Origin: Stygiolobus sp037389425
GTDB lineage: Archaea; Thermoproteota; Thermoprotei_A; Sulfolobales; Sulfolobaceae
Length of the DNA stretch: 64,000 nt
Assembly (NCBI RefSeq): GCF_037389425.1
Contig: NZ_JBBHKR010000042.1
Location: 62,001-126,000, forward strand
Reading direction: 5' to 3'
Shown here: positions 56,127 to 64,000 of the stretch, piece after piece
How the letters are laid out: each line of letters starts with the position of its first letter
How positions within the stretch are numbered: the first letter of the stretch is position 1
Made by a program: the position numbers and the translations under genes
The notes under the pieces: generated by a model
Told to the model about the DNA's origin: nothing
Seen by the model: only the letters and a program-made list of their open reading frames with translations
The model's database searches: none

Positions 56127-57111
56127 CATAGGTGTTTATACGGCATTACCCAAAGGCTGTGAATTATGTAGGCTAGGGGGTAAGCTTGTAGTTTATATAA
56201 CTGGAAAGTGTGGTGATAACTGCTATTATTGTCCGGTCAGTAACGAAAGGTTCGGTAAAGACGTAATGTATGCTAATGAGGCAAAAGTAGAGACACTACG
56301 TGATTTCATATATGAAGCTTACAGAATGAACGCCTTAGGGGCTGGGATCACTGGAGGGGATCCAATATTAGCACTCAACCGAGTGGTAAGATTGATCAGA
56401 ATGCTAAAAGATGAGTTTTCTTCAGTCTTTCACGTTCATCTTTACACTAGTGGTAGGTATGTAACTTACGACGTTTTAAGAGAGTTGCAAGCAGTAGGTT
56501 TAGATGAGATAAGATTTCACCCAGTTAAAGATGAGTACTTTAAAGCTATTGAGAAGGCTTTAAAGTTTGATTTCGATGTGGGAATAGAAGTTCCCTCGCT
56601 ACCTCATGAAAAGGATTATCTGGAAAAAGTTATTAAGTGGGGTACTGAGAAGGGAGTTAAATTTATCAATATTAATGAATTGGAGCTTACGGAGAGGAAT
56701 TTTCAACCCCTTAACGTCCAAGGGTATAAGGTTAGCCACGGTCTTACGGGGGTAAAGGAGAGTGCTGAAGTAGCATTATCACTACTCAGAAGATACGAGA
56801 CGTGTAATTTAGCGCTGCATTACTGTAGTTCCGTCTATAAAGACGTTGTGGAGACTAGAACCAGATTTTTGCGGATAATCAGGTATTCCTCCAAACCTTA
56901 CGAGCAGGGGACTCCAGAGGGAACAGTAGTAAGGGCTATTGTCAGGAGTAATATGGACCTGTCGGATTACGGAGAGAAGATAAGTGATGGTATATGGGCT
57001 ATTTCTCCTGAGTTCTCCAACCTTTTTTCGGAGGTATTATTGGTAGAAGAACATCCAGACCAGAGGAGATTAAGAATATCAGAAAAGTTAGTTTATCCTA
57101 AATCTGAGTAA
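56095..57111 (+). CDS. Radical SAM protein
   Basis: 338 residues. The 4Fe-4S site is GKCGDNCYYCPVS (CxxxCxxC). LGAGITGGDPIL is the GGE-like SAM contact, and EIRFHPVKDEYFKAIEKALK and FININELELTERNF follow the (beta/alpha) barrel. Extra cysteines occur near the N-terminus (KGCELCRLGGK) and in ETCNLALHYCSSVYKDVV, possibly an auxiliary cluster. The substrate is unknown. Likely start TTG 56095 or TTG 56107, both overlapping the DUF1122 gene. Its 3' end overlaps pelA by 24 nt. Confidence 0.8.
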   Translation: MKRELLKGNPDIGVYTALPKGCELCRLGGKLVVYITGKCGDNCYYCPVSNERFGKDVMYANEAKVETLRDFIYEAYRMNALGAGITGGDPILALNRVVRLIRMLKDEFSSVFHVHLYTSGRYVTYDVLRELQAVGLDEIRFHPVKDEYFKAIEKALKFDFDVGIEVPSLPHEKDYLEKVIKWGTEKGVKFININELELTERNFQPLNVQGYKVSHGLTGVKESAEVALSLLRRYETCNLALHYCSSVYKDVVETRTRFLRIIRYSSKPYEQGTPEGTVVRAIVRSNMDLSDYGEKISDGIWAISPEFSNLFSEVLLVEEHPDQRRLRISEKLVYPKSE

Positions 57112-58107
57112 TGCAACTATTCCAGAAAGGTTTTTCACTTGATAATAAATAGTTGAATCCTTTGGTACGATCATCACTCTTCCTCTTTTCCTTTCGACAT
57201 CTTCCAATACAGGCTCTATTTCTTCTCTCGTATCAGCTGATAGGTAATCTTCGATTACAAGCAACGTGTCTACTGCACCGTACTCTACAGCTTTTTTAAC
57301 ATCGTCTTTCCCGTAAGCTATAAGACCAGTGTCTTTCGACAGATTTTCCATGATCTTTTCCATAACTTTTACCTCTTCTGCTAGTTCGTAATCTCTGTAG
57401 ACTTGGTTAATAACATCTCTTCTCAGGATCTCGTTCAAGCCGTTTCTGGTGGCTGAAGATACGCTATCTATATAGACCTTTACGTTTTGTAAATGTTTTG
57501 CAACTATTTCCTTAAAAGGACCAGGACCAGCCAATACCACTACGTTAGTTGAGAGAGAGTTTAGGTAGCTCCTTATCTCTTCAGCGACTTCTTTAGCGTT
57601 CTCTTCTATTATTCCTTCATTCTCTTTATTAGGTGATGGTAAACTTCTCTCTTGTAATATTCTAACCCCTTGAGCCATAGGTGTTGCTATTAAATACTCG
57701 TCGAAGTCCACTAATACAATAAGTAATTTCCCTTTTTTCTCAGCTTGTCTCTTTATTTTTTCTAATGAGAACTCAGACCACTTTTCCTTTATTATTATTA
57801 TTTCGTCTCCTAGATCTAGGTTAATGGTGTGATGAGCCCCCTTTATTCCGAACCTCTCTGGCGCATTCAAGATTATTCCATGTATTCTGAGTCTTGACGT
57901 ATATTGTTGAAATTCAGTATGTTCTACTTCAAGTTCTACTGTCATGGGTATCCTCCTACTATCCTTTCCTATGCTTACGTCTCTTGTAGTTCTTGCTATT
58001 ACTATATCTCCTTTTTCAAGAATCAAGTGTAATATCCATAAGTCGTCCTCGTCTTCCACGTGTAATTTTATTAGGTTTTTCTTTTCGTCAATTTCTAAAA
58101 TCCTCAT
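57088..58107 (-). CDS. pelA: Pelota (Dom34) mRNA-surveillance and ribosome-rescue factor
   Basis: 339 residues with the eRF1-like three-domain layout: an Sm-like N-terminal domain (about 1-125: LHVEDEDDLWILHLILEKGD, MTVELEVEHTEFQQYTSRLRIHG), a central domain (130-240: VVLAGPGPFKEIVAKHL) and a C-terminal domain (DTLLVIEDYLS, then GRVMIVPKDST). It lacks a GGQ loop, as expected of Pelota. With an aIF2/EF1A-like GTPase and ABCE1 it frees stalled ribosomes. Confidence 0.93.
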   Translation of the reverse strand: MRILEIDEKKNLIKLHVEDEDDLWILHLILEKGDIVIARTTRDVSIGKDSRRIPMTVELEVEHTEFQQYTSRLRIHGIILNAPERFGIKGAHHTINLDLGDEIIIIKEKWSEFSLEKIKRQAEKKGKLLIVLVDFDEYLIATPMAQGVRILQERSLPSPNKENEGIIEENAKEVAEEIRSYLNSLSTNVVVLAGPGPFKEIVAKHLQNVKVYIDSVSSATRNGLNEILRRDVINQVYRDYELAEEVKVMEKIMENLSKDTGLIAYGKDDVKKAVEYGAVDTLLVIEDYLSADTREEIEPVLEDVERKRGRVMIVPKDSTIYYQVKNLSGIVALLRFRIN

Positions 58108-58131
58108 TGCTAAATAAATTAGTGTGGAAGT

Positions 58132-58593
58132 TTGGTAATTATAACTAATGCGAACGAAGACGATCTTAACGAGATCTACGCAATAGAACTTGAGAGCTTT
58201 GAGAATCCTTATCCTTACTCTTTACTCAGGGCTTATTATTTTTTAGCAGACGACTTATTTTTAGTTGCAAAGGACGAGAAAGGTAAGGTATTGGGATATT
58301 CTTTAGGCGTGATTCAATACGGTTATAGAGGTCATGTGGTATCTATTGCAGTAAAAAAGACGGAAAGGAAAAGAGGGGTGGGCTCTATGCTTTTAATGCA
58401 ACTAGAGTCGAAGTTTAGATTAAAAGGTTGCTCTCACTCGTATCTTGAAGTTAATTACGGAAATAAAGATGGAATTTCTTTCTATAACAAACTCGGATAT
58501 AAAGTGGTAAAATTACAATTAAATTACTATGGTAGAAACCAACATGCATTTATTATGGTTAAAGATTTGCTAGATAGAATTGGATTTGAGTGA
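58132..58593 (+). CDS. RimI-like N-terminal acetyltransferase
   Basis: 153-residue GNAT protein: ITNANEDDLNEIYAIELESFENPYPYSLLRAYYF is the RimI/Ard1-type start, VSIAVKKTERKRGVGSMLLMQLE the acetyl-CoA loop (RxxGxG), and YLEVNYGNKDGISFYNKLGYKVV the end. In Sulfolobus a protein of this type acetylates N-termini of proteins including chromatin protein Alba. The start is TTG 58132. It is divergent from pelA with 24 nt between. Assignment as Ard1/NAT is by pattern. Confidence 0.85.
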   Translation: MVIITNANEDDLNEIYAIELESFENPYPYSLLRAYYFLADDLFLVAKDEKGKVLGYSLGVIQYGYRGHVVSIAVKKTERKRGVGSMLLMQLESKFRLKGCSHSYLEVNYGNKDGISFYNKLGYKVVKLQLNYYGRNQHAFIMVKDLLDRIGFE

Positions 58594-58633
58594 TTGATTG
58601 CCTTTATAATACATGAGAAGTGGTATATAATTT

Positions 58634-60979
58634 ATGATTAAAGACTTTTTCATACTTGATTTTTCATATGACGTAATTGACAATATACCAGTCATCTTTA
58701 TCTGGGCAATTGACACTGAAGGACAAAGGACTGTTCTTCTAGAGAAAAATTTCAGACCGTATTTCTATGTGGTTGTTGATGAAAAAGAAGTAGACTATAT
58801 TATAGAGGAAATAAAAAAGCTTAGTAAGTCTGGATCACCAATAACTGATATAATTCCAATCAAAGGAAAGAAATTATTTGGACAACCCGTTACTGTATTA
58901 AGAATAGAAACACTGATACCCGCTTACGTTAGAATATATAGGGATGAAGTTCTTAAAGTTAAAGGAGTAAAGCAAGTGTTAGAGGCTGATATAAGATTTT
59001 ACATGAGGTACTCAATAGATAAGGACATAAAGCCATTCCATTGGATTAAAGCTGAGGTAGAGGAGGTAGGAAATACTAACTTCAGGGTTAATAAGGTCTA
59101 TGAAATCAAGAACATAAAAGAACAATACGTAGGTTCCATACCGAAGCTTAGAAAGCTTTCTTTTAGCATTCAAGTGTATTCTAAACAAGGCTCTCCTAAT
59201 CCTAGAAAAGACCCTATAGTAGTAATTGCAGTTAAAACAGACGATAGTGCGAAGCAGTTCGTGGCTTCCGATTCTGACGATAAACAAATAATTAAGGAGT
59301 TTGTTGCTTTCTTTCAGGATTATGATCCCGACATTGTTTATGGCTTTAACACTAACTCGTTTGATTTACAGTATCTTTTGGAGAGGGCTCATTCTAAGGG
59401 CTTAAAGCTAGATGTTGGTAGAAGGGTTAATGGGGAACCCTCACAAGGTGTTTACGGGCACTATTCGATGACTGGAAGATTAAACGTGGACTTGGCTGGC
59501 TTCGTGAACTCTGTATCAGAGGTAAAAATCAAGACGTTGGAGAACATATGTGATTACTTGGGGATTGTCAAAAAAGAAGATAGAGTTAACTTAGAGTGGT
59601 ATGAGATACCTAAGATGTGGGAAGATAAGGATAAGAAAAACAAGGTGATTCAATATGTAGCGGATAATGCAAGGTCTGTATATCTTCTTGGCGAATCCTT
59701 CCTACCTTTTGCAATAGAGTTAACGAGGATTACTGGACTTCCACTAGACCAGCTATCTATGGCGAGTGTAGGTTACAGAGTGGAGTGGCTATTAATGAGA
59801 GAGTCAAATAAGTACAACGAGCTCATACCGAATAAGGAAGAGAGAACTGGTGAAAGTTATGAAGGAGGACTAGTTATATCACCTATTCAAGGAATTCATG
59901 AAAACGTAATAGTCCTCGACTTTTCATCAATGTATCCCTCTATAATGATCAAATATAATGTAGGTCCCGACACGTTAGTTAAGGGTGAATGTAATGATTG
60001 TTGGGTCTCGCCCATAGGTCATAAATTTAGAAAGGAACCACCTGGTCTATACAAATTCGTATTGGAGAATTTGGTAAAGGAGAGGAGGGAGATTAAATCT
60101 AAGTTGAAAGAAACGAAGGACGAATATGAAAAACGATTGCTAGACGAAAGACAAAAGGCGTTGAAAGTAATGGCAAATGCTTTTTACGGTTATATGGGAT
60201 GGATTAACGCAAGATGGTACAGCAGAGAAGGTGCTGAGGCTGTAACGGCATGGGGGAGGAGTATAATAAGTGATGCTGCTAAGATCGCTACGGAGCACGG
60301 GTTCAAAGTAATTTACGGTGATACGGACTCTATATTCATAAAAGGAAACGGGGATATAAACAAGCTCCAAGAAATGATCTCTCAGAAGTTTGGTATAGAA
60401 ATTAAGGTGGATAAAGTATACAGAAGAGTCCTCTTTACAGAGAGTAAAAAGAGATATGCAGGAATAACAGAAGACGGAAGGATTGACATTGTAGGGTTTG
60501 AAGCTATCAGAGGAGATTGGTGTGAGTTGGCTAGAGAAGTGCAAAGGAATGTAATAGAAATCATACTCAGGACAGGGAAGGTTGATGATGCTGTTAGATA
60601 CGTACGGAAGACTGTTCTTTCCCTAAGACGTGGAGAGTTTAAGATAGAAGATCTCATAGTTTGGAAAGGCTTGGATAAAGATGTTAATGAGTACGCAATT
60701 ACAGCTCCTCACGTAGTTGCAGCAAAGAAGGCAATTAAAGCAGGATACTTGGTGACTAAGGGAAGTAAGATAGGTTACGTCATTGTTAAAGGTACTAATA
60801 AACTTTCGGAAAGGGCTGAACCTTATTTCCTTGTGAAGGATAACTCTAGAATTGATATTTCGTACTACGTAGATAATCAAATAATTCCATCAGCTATGCA
60901 CGTGTTAAAAGTATTTGGTATAAAAGAAGATTCTCTTAAAAGTGGCGGTACGGATATATTAAGCTTCTTTAAGAAATAG
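58634..60979 (+). CDS. polB3: Family B DNA polymerase, PolB3/Dpo3-like, with degenerate exonuclease site
   Basis: 781 residues, the size of Sulfolobus PolB3 rather than PolB1 (~880) or PolB2 (~600). Polymerase motifs are complete: DFSSMYPSIM (motif A, Asp429), KVMANAFYGYMGW (B) and YGDTDSIFI (C, Asp563/Asp565). The 3'-5' exonuclease site is not: Exo I reads LSFSIQVYS at 175-183, where active enzymes have FDIE (Ser178, Gln180); Exo II FNTNSFDLQYL keeps Asp244; Exo III YVADNARS has Asn345 for the Asp. Three of four catalytic carboxylates are gone, so proofreading is probably lost while polymerisation is kept. A CNDCW pair near 450 is present. It is convergent with dnaG. Confidence 0.85.
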   Translation: MIKDFFILDFSYDVIDNIPVIFIWAIDTEGQRTVLLEKNFRPYFYVVVDEKEVDYIIEEIKKLSKSGSPITDIIPIKGKKLFGQPVTVLRIETLIPAYVRIYRDEVLKVKGVKQVLEADIRFYMRYSIDKDIKPFHWIKAEVEEVGNTNFRVNKVYEIKNIKEQYVGSIPKLRKLSFSIQVYSKQGSPNPRKDPIVVIAVKTDDSAKQFVASDSDDKQIIKEFVAFFQDYDPDIVYGFNTNSFDLQYLLERAHSKGLKLDVGRRVNGEPSQGVYGHYSMTGRLNVDLAGFVNSVSEVKIKTLENICDYLGIVKKEDRVNLEWYEIPKMWEDKDKKNKVIQYVADNARSVYLLGESFLPFAIELTRITGLPLDQLSMASVGYRVEWLLMRESNKYNELIPNKEERTGESYEGGLVISPIQGIHENVIVLDFSSMYPSIMIKYNVGPDTLVKGECNDCWVSPIGHKFRKEPPGLYKFVLENLVKERREIKSKLKETKDEYEKRLLDERQKALKVMANAFYGYMGWINARWYSREGAEAVTAWGRSIISDAAKIATEHGFKVIYGDTDSIFIKGNGDINKLQEMISQKFGIEIKVDKVYRRVLFTESKKRYAGITEDGRIDIVGFEAIRGDWCELAREVQRNVIEIILRTGKVDDAVRYVRKTVLSLRRGEFKIEDLIVWKGLDKDVNEYAITAPHVVAAKKAIKAGYLVTKGSKIGYVIVKGTNKLSERAEPYFLVKDNSRIDISYYVDNQIIPSAMHVLKVFGIKEDSLKSGGTDILSFFKK

Positions 60980-60987
60980 ACGGTGTC

Positions 60988-62223
60988 CTAGGATATAACA
61001 TCAGAGATACTCAACAATTCAAGGTTTTTAGGTCTCTTTGAAATACCTCCTATCCTCGCTCCTATCAACATACTTATATTTTTGGAGGAAGCTAAGTCTA
61101 CCAATCTTTGTGTTATTACCCCATCAAACACGATATATTTGATCCTGTTGTCGTTTGTATTCTCCAGTTTTTGGACTATATCTCTAACCTGGATTTTTTC
61201 TATTATGTTCCAGTTCTCGTCATAAAGTATACCTTCTAACGTCCCAGGCAGTTTCTTTATTTCTTCAACTACATTAGGCGGAATGTTTATGGTTATTTGT
61301 TGTTGTCCTGACTTTTGAATCTGTTCTTCTTTAATACTTACGTTAGTTACAGACACTTGTTTAGTCTCTGGAGCTATCGCGTCTCTTATGGCTTGCTGAG
61401 CCTCTTGTTGCTTCTTTAAGTATTGAGATACTGTCATCATGTTAGAAAGTGCTTTAGCTATCTCCTTTCCAGTTAGTTCTTCAACTTCTTTTCCTGCTGG
61501 AGCTCTAGCGACGTAATCAAGTTTTATGTTGCTCATCATTAATTGCTTAAGTATTAAGTCTCCTCCGTGATCACCGTCTAAGAAAGCTATTACTGTTTTC
61601 TTTTGTTTTGCTAGGTCTATTACGCTTTGAGGGATCTTACCAGTAGCTCCTTCAATTGCAATGGTATTTCTATACCCGTATTTGAGTAAATTTATTACAT
61701 CGGCTCTTCCTTCAACTATTATGAGTTCTGGATCCTTTTCTACATCTGGGCCTGCGGGCAATTTTTCGGGACCATACTCTATTATTTCTCCGGTCTTTAC
61801 GGCTGAAGATATTTCATAAATAACTTCTCTTATGTCAAGTGTTCTTACCTTAGACCAATTAGATAAAATTTCCTTTGCTCTATCGATTATCCTCTTTATC
61901 TTTTCCTCTCTTATATCTTGAATTTCTACTAACTGGAATTTTGCATTATAGGGTCCCACTTTATCTACGTTTTCGACCATAGCAGCTATTAGTGCAGTTT
62001 CAATTCGATCTAAGTTAGAAGGAATTATTATTGTTCCTTCGCTTCTACCTTTAGTAGTATTTATCTCAACTGATATTCTACCTAATCTACCTTTATCTTG
62101 TAATTCTCTCAAGTCGAAGTCCTCTCCAAATAAATTCTCGGTTTGTCCAAAAACTGCTCCTATAACGTCAGGCTTATCTACAATACCCTCTACTTCAAAT
62201 TTAAGGACTATGTTATATTTCAT
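60988..62223 (-). CDS. dnaG: DnaG primase, archaeal type
   Basis: 411 residues. The central Toprim domain shows LIIVEGRADVINLLKYGYRNTIAIEGATGKIP and VIAFLDGDHGGDLIL (the Glu and DxD metal sites). N- and C-terminal parts are the archaeal type without the bacterial zinc-binding and helicase domains; a Gln-rich linker (QYLKKQQEAQQAIRDAI) precedes the C-terminal domain. In archaea it is linked to the exosome and to poly(A)-rich RNA binding as well as priming. It is convergent with the polymerase (8 bp between stops) and downstream of tyrS. Confidence 0.93.
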   Translation of the reverse strand: MKYNIVLKFEVEGIVDKPDVIGAVFGQTENLFGEDFDLRELQDKGRLGRISVEINTTKGRSEGTIIIPSNLDRIETALIAAMVENVDKVGPYNAKFQLVEIQDIREEKIKRIIDRAKEILSNWSKVRTLDIREVIYEISSAVKTGEIIEYGPEKLPAGPDVEKDPELIIVEGRADVINLLKYGYRNTIAIEGATGKIPQSVIDLAKQKKTVIAFLDGDHGGDLILKQLMMSNIKLDYVARAPAGKEVEELTGKEIAKALSNMMTVSQYLKKQQEAQQAIRDAIAPETKQVSVTNVSIKEEQIQKSGQQQITINIPPNVVEEIKKLPGTLEGILYDENWNIIEKIQVRDIVQKLENTNDNRIKYIVFDGVITQRLVDLASSKNISMLIGARIGGISKRPKNLELLSISDVIS

Positions 62224-62240
62224 TTTTTCACACCTTCTAT

Positions 62241-63341
62241 TTATCTACTTACACTCTTTTCAAGATCTGAGATAAGGGATTCGTATTTGGTCTTCGAGTA
62301 GAGACTTTTTCTAATTGGATCTAGGATCTCATTTAGTCTTCTCGCTGTTGCAAGCTTTAAGTCTAATGGATGTAATTTGCCTTCAGCGAAAGTTCTTTCT
62401 AGTTCTTCATAAGTCTTAAACTCTATATCTCCACCATACTTTACATCCCTTTCCACTTTCAAGGTGGCTCCCTTGTTCGCAAATATGATGTACTTATTAA
62501 TTTGTAGAACTGGATTATCTTCTATAACTCCTTTAGGACAATACGCACTTCTCAGTTTAGCTTCCACTAGCTCGGGTGGGTCATGAACAAAAATCGCAGT
62601 TTCTGGTTTGGACTTACTCATCTTTATAGAAGCTAAATAGTCGTCTTCATCCATCCCTTGAACGTTCATTCTTTGACCTCCTTGAAGTCCTACTAATAAA
62701 GGAGTGTGAATTGCTACTATCTTCTTCTTGCCCAATTTATCAGCTACATCTCTGGCAAGCATGTGAGCCTTTCTCTGGTCAGTTCCTCCTAGGGCTATAT
62801 CTAGGTCTTGGTAGAAAATGTCAGCAACTTGCATAGCCGGATAAATTAATTTTGAAGTGTCAAGCTCAGCTTCTTCAGCTTTTCTTCCCATTATTGTAAG
62901 AGCTCTCTTCATCCTCGCAAGGCTCGTACTCTTAGCTACTTTAATTACTAGAGCCCAATAATTCGGGTCTTTCACGAATTCTTCAGCATAAACAACTTTT
63001 ACTTTACTCACGTCTACTCCGTAAGAGTTTAACACCTCTATTGCGTATTCCCCGGCTAAGCGAATTTTCTCTAAATCTCCTCCTAGCTTGTCATTTATCC
63101 ATGCGTGCCACGTGGCAACTAATATTGACATATCAACGCCTGCTTCGATTAAGTCCTTTACCTTCTGTGCCCATATTAACCAACCTATGTGGAACAGCCC
63201 ACTAGGTTCAAAACCTATATATCCCTTTAATCTATTTCCTTCTTCCAGTTTTTTCTTTAGTTCTTCTAGTGTTACTATTTCTTCCGTATTTATCCTTATT
63301 AGATTTAGCTTTTCGTCTACGTTCAAAGTAAGCATCCCCAA
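62241..63341 (-). CDS. tyrS: Tyrosyl-tRNA synthetase, archaeal type
   Basis: 366 residues, class I. The HIGH motif is SGLFHIGWLIWA near residue 50, KMSKS is SIKMSKSKPETAIFV near 220, and LGGTDQRKAHMLARD forms part of the tyrosine/ATP pocket. YIGFEPSGLFHIGW is the archaeal/eukaryotic TyrRS signature. About 17 nt separates it from dnaG, and it follows the unknown gene at 63372, so all may be co-transcribed. Confidence 0.93.
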   Translation of the reverse strand: MGMLTLNVDEKLNLIRINTEEIVTLEELKKKLEEGNRLKGYIGFEPSGLFHIGWLIWAQKVKDLIEAGVDMSILVATWHAWINDKLGGDLEKIRLAGEYAIEVLNSYGVDVSKVKVVYAEEFVKDPNYWALVIKVAKSTSLARMKRALTIMGRKAEEAELDTSKLIYPAMQVADIFYQDLDIALGGTDQRKAHMLARDVADKLGKKKIVAIHTPLLVGLQGGQRMNVQGMDEDDYLASIKMSKSKPETAIFVHDPPELVEAKLRSAYCPKGVIEDNPVLQINKYIIFANKGATLKVERDVKYGGDIEFKTYEELERTFAEGKLHPLDLKLATARRLNEILDPIRKSLYSKTKYESLISDLEKSVSR

Positions 63342-63371
63342 AATAAAGAGACTAAAATAAAATAAAAAATC

Positions 63372-63701
63372 CTATTCTTCAGTGAGTTGCTTAAGGAATA
63401 GAACGACTGGATGAGTCTTGCCCAATTTTTCAACTAAATCGTTGATTATGAAATTGAGATCTATGTCGTTTTCTATCACTTTTTCGATAAGAGCCTCCGT
63501 AAACTTATAATAATTAAAGAATTCCCTTTCATTAACCGAGTCTTCTCCCTCATCAAAAAGCCTGAAGCTGTCAATTGTTTTCTCGCTTTCTTTTATCTTT
63601 CTCATTAGAGAAGTAAGATATTCGTCCACAACTTTTTCAATACATAAAGAAGTAGTGCATAACTCCACTTTATCGATTATTGTTAAGGGCGATGGTGGCA
63701 T
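63372..63701 (-). CDS. Hypothetical helical protein
   Basis: 109 residues, helical, acidic, with two cysteines near the start (ELCTTSLCIEK) and no recognised family. It has no signal peptide or membrane helix. It lies between the YjbQ-like gene and tyrS on the same strand with short gaps, so it is probably part of one transcript. Confidence 0.5.
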   Translation of the reverse strand: MPPSPLTIIDKVELCTTSLCIEKVVDEYLTSLMRKIKESEKTIDSFRLFDEGEDSVNEREFFNYYKFTEALIEKVIENDIDLNFIINDLVEKLGKTHPVVLFLKQLTEE

Positions 63702-63745
63702 ACCTAGAGCCCGAATAATATTGTAAAAATCAACTAAAAAAGCTA

Positions 63746-64000
63746 TTATTCTCCCATCACTTTAACGAGAACTGTTCGAGTTCTTGGCCCATCAAACTCT
63801 AATAAGATTATCCTTTGCCAAGTTCCGAGATCCAACGTTCCTCCAGTAATTGGTACTACTCTTGAATTTCCTATTATAGAAGATATCACGTGAGCATGTC
63901 CGTTATTATCAATTGTATTATGCCTGAATTCCCCCTCTGGAGGAACCAACTTTTTAGCCCATTCTATGTAATCACTCATTAATCCCCTCTCGGCTTCATT
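63746..64000 (-). CDS. YjbQ/UPF0047 family protein (5' end outside window)
   Basis: The C-terminal ~85 residues: NEAERGLMSDYIEWAKKL, RHNTIDNNGHAHVISSIIGNS, TGGTLDLGTWQRIILLEFDGPRTR. The NxHAH-like metal-binding block and LGTWQ-x6-EFDGPR are diagnostic of YjbQ, a homotrimeric fold with weak thiamine-phosphate synthase activity reported for some members. An ATG occurs at 63979, but the frame continues upstream with family-like residues (NEAERGL), so the real start, about 50 residues earlier, is beyond the right edge. Confidence 0.85.
   Translation of the reverse strand, partial: NEAERGLMSDYIEWAKKLVPPEGEFRHNTIDNNGHAHVISSIIGNSRVVPITGGTLDLGTWQRIILLEFDGPRTRTVLVKVMGE

Overview
The window is about 64 kb of a thermoacidophilic crenarchaeon of the order Sulfolobales, chromosomal, AT-rich and densely packed on both strands. 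The evidence is a Sul7d chromatin protein (52004-52201) that reads most like the Sac7d/Sso7d type of Sulfolobus sensu stricto, the herA-mre11-rad50-nurA operon, archaeal DnaG and Pelota, an intron-bearing tRNA-Trp, box C/D guide RNAs, archaeal-type PEP carboxylase, and marker genes of the 3-hydroxypropionate/4-hydroxybutyrate carbon-fixation cycle (4-hydroxybutyryl-CoA dehydratase, methylmalonyl-CoA mutase cobalamin subunit and its MeaB GTPase). Species assignment from Sul7d alone is an inference.

Layout. 1-9.7 kb: an iron-sulfur (HdrD/LutB-like) protein cut by the left edge, endonuclease IV, two HAD phosphatases, a METTL5-like methylase whose only good start is ATT, a CobT-like enzyme, a quinolinate synthase (nadA) split by a frameshift, a cysteine-desulfurase-like enzyme and an acyl-CoA synthetase. 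9.7-16.6 kb: an RNA-processing neighbourhood (Nob1, Trm5-like, DUF371, YhbY, Rnp4, Nep1) with NAD kinase and a ferredoxin-NADP reductase type flavoprotein, ending in a 51-residue membrane protein. 16.7-29.6 kb: lineage-specific genes with a palindromic divergent promoter, flavoproteins, thioredoxin, a D-amino-acid quality-control pair (FAD oxidase plus DtdA), CBS proteins, an SMC-like ATPase, nucleoside hydrolase and a Fur-like regulator. 29.6-37.1 kb: CBS and thiamine-binding genes and the DNA end-resection operon. 37.2-38.2 kb: a ferritin-like gene made of two copies with a 150-bp exact DNA repeat, a second helical gene and a box C/D sRNA. 38.2-51 kb: NAD(P)HX repair, peroxiredoxin, PEP carboxylase, mutase subunit and MeaB, tRNA-Trp, another box C/D sRNA, 3-hydroxyacyl-CoA dehydrogenase, a PaaK-like CoA ligase and 4-hydroxybutyryl-CoA dehydratase. 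51-52 kb: a gene-poor stretch with decayed coding remnants beside tRNA-Pro. 52-64 kb: Sul7d, LysRS, an S2P-like protease, nucleotidyltransferase, radical SAM protein, Pelota, acetyltransferase, a family B polymerase with a degraded proofreading site, DnaG, TyrRS and a YjbQ protein cut by the right edge.

How it fits together. Carbon metabolism (PEP carboxylase, B12-dependent mutase, hydroxyacyl-CoA dehydrogenase, CoA ligases, dehydratase) is spread along the window together with B12 and NAD supply or repair genes. DNA repair (HerA/Mre11/Rad50/NurA, EndoIV, PolB) and RNA maturation form the other two themes. Genes are commonly leaderless with a TATA box about 26 bp before the start codon, and convergent neighbours often overlap at their 3' ends. 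I saw no CRISPR array, intact insertion sequence or obvious defence island. The most unusual signals are the split nadA, the two genes that seem to lack a canonical start codon, the fresh 150-bp intragenic duplication, the two box C/D sRNAs (one sharing its box C with a stop codon), and the polymerase that kept its polymerase site but lost three of four exonuclease carboxylates.
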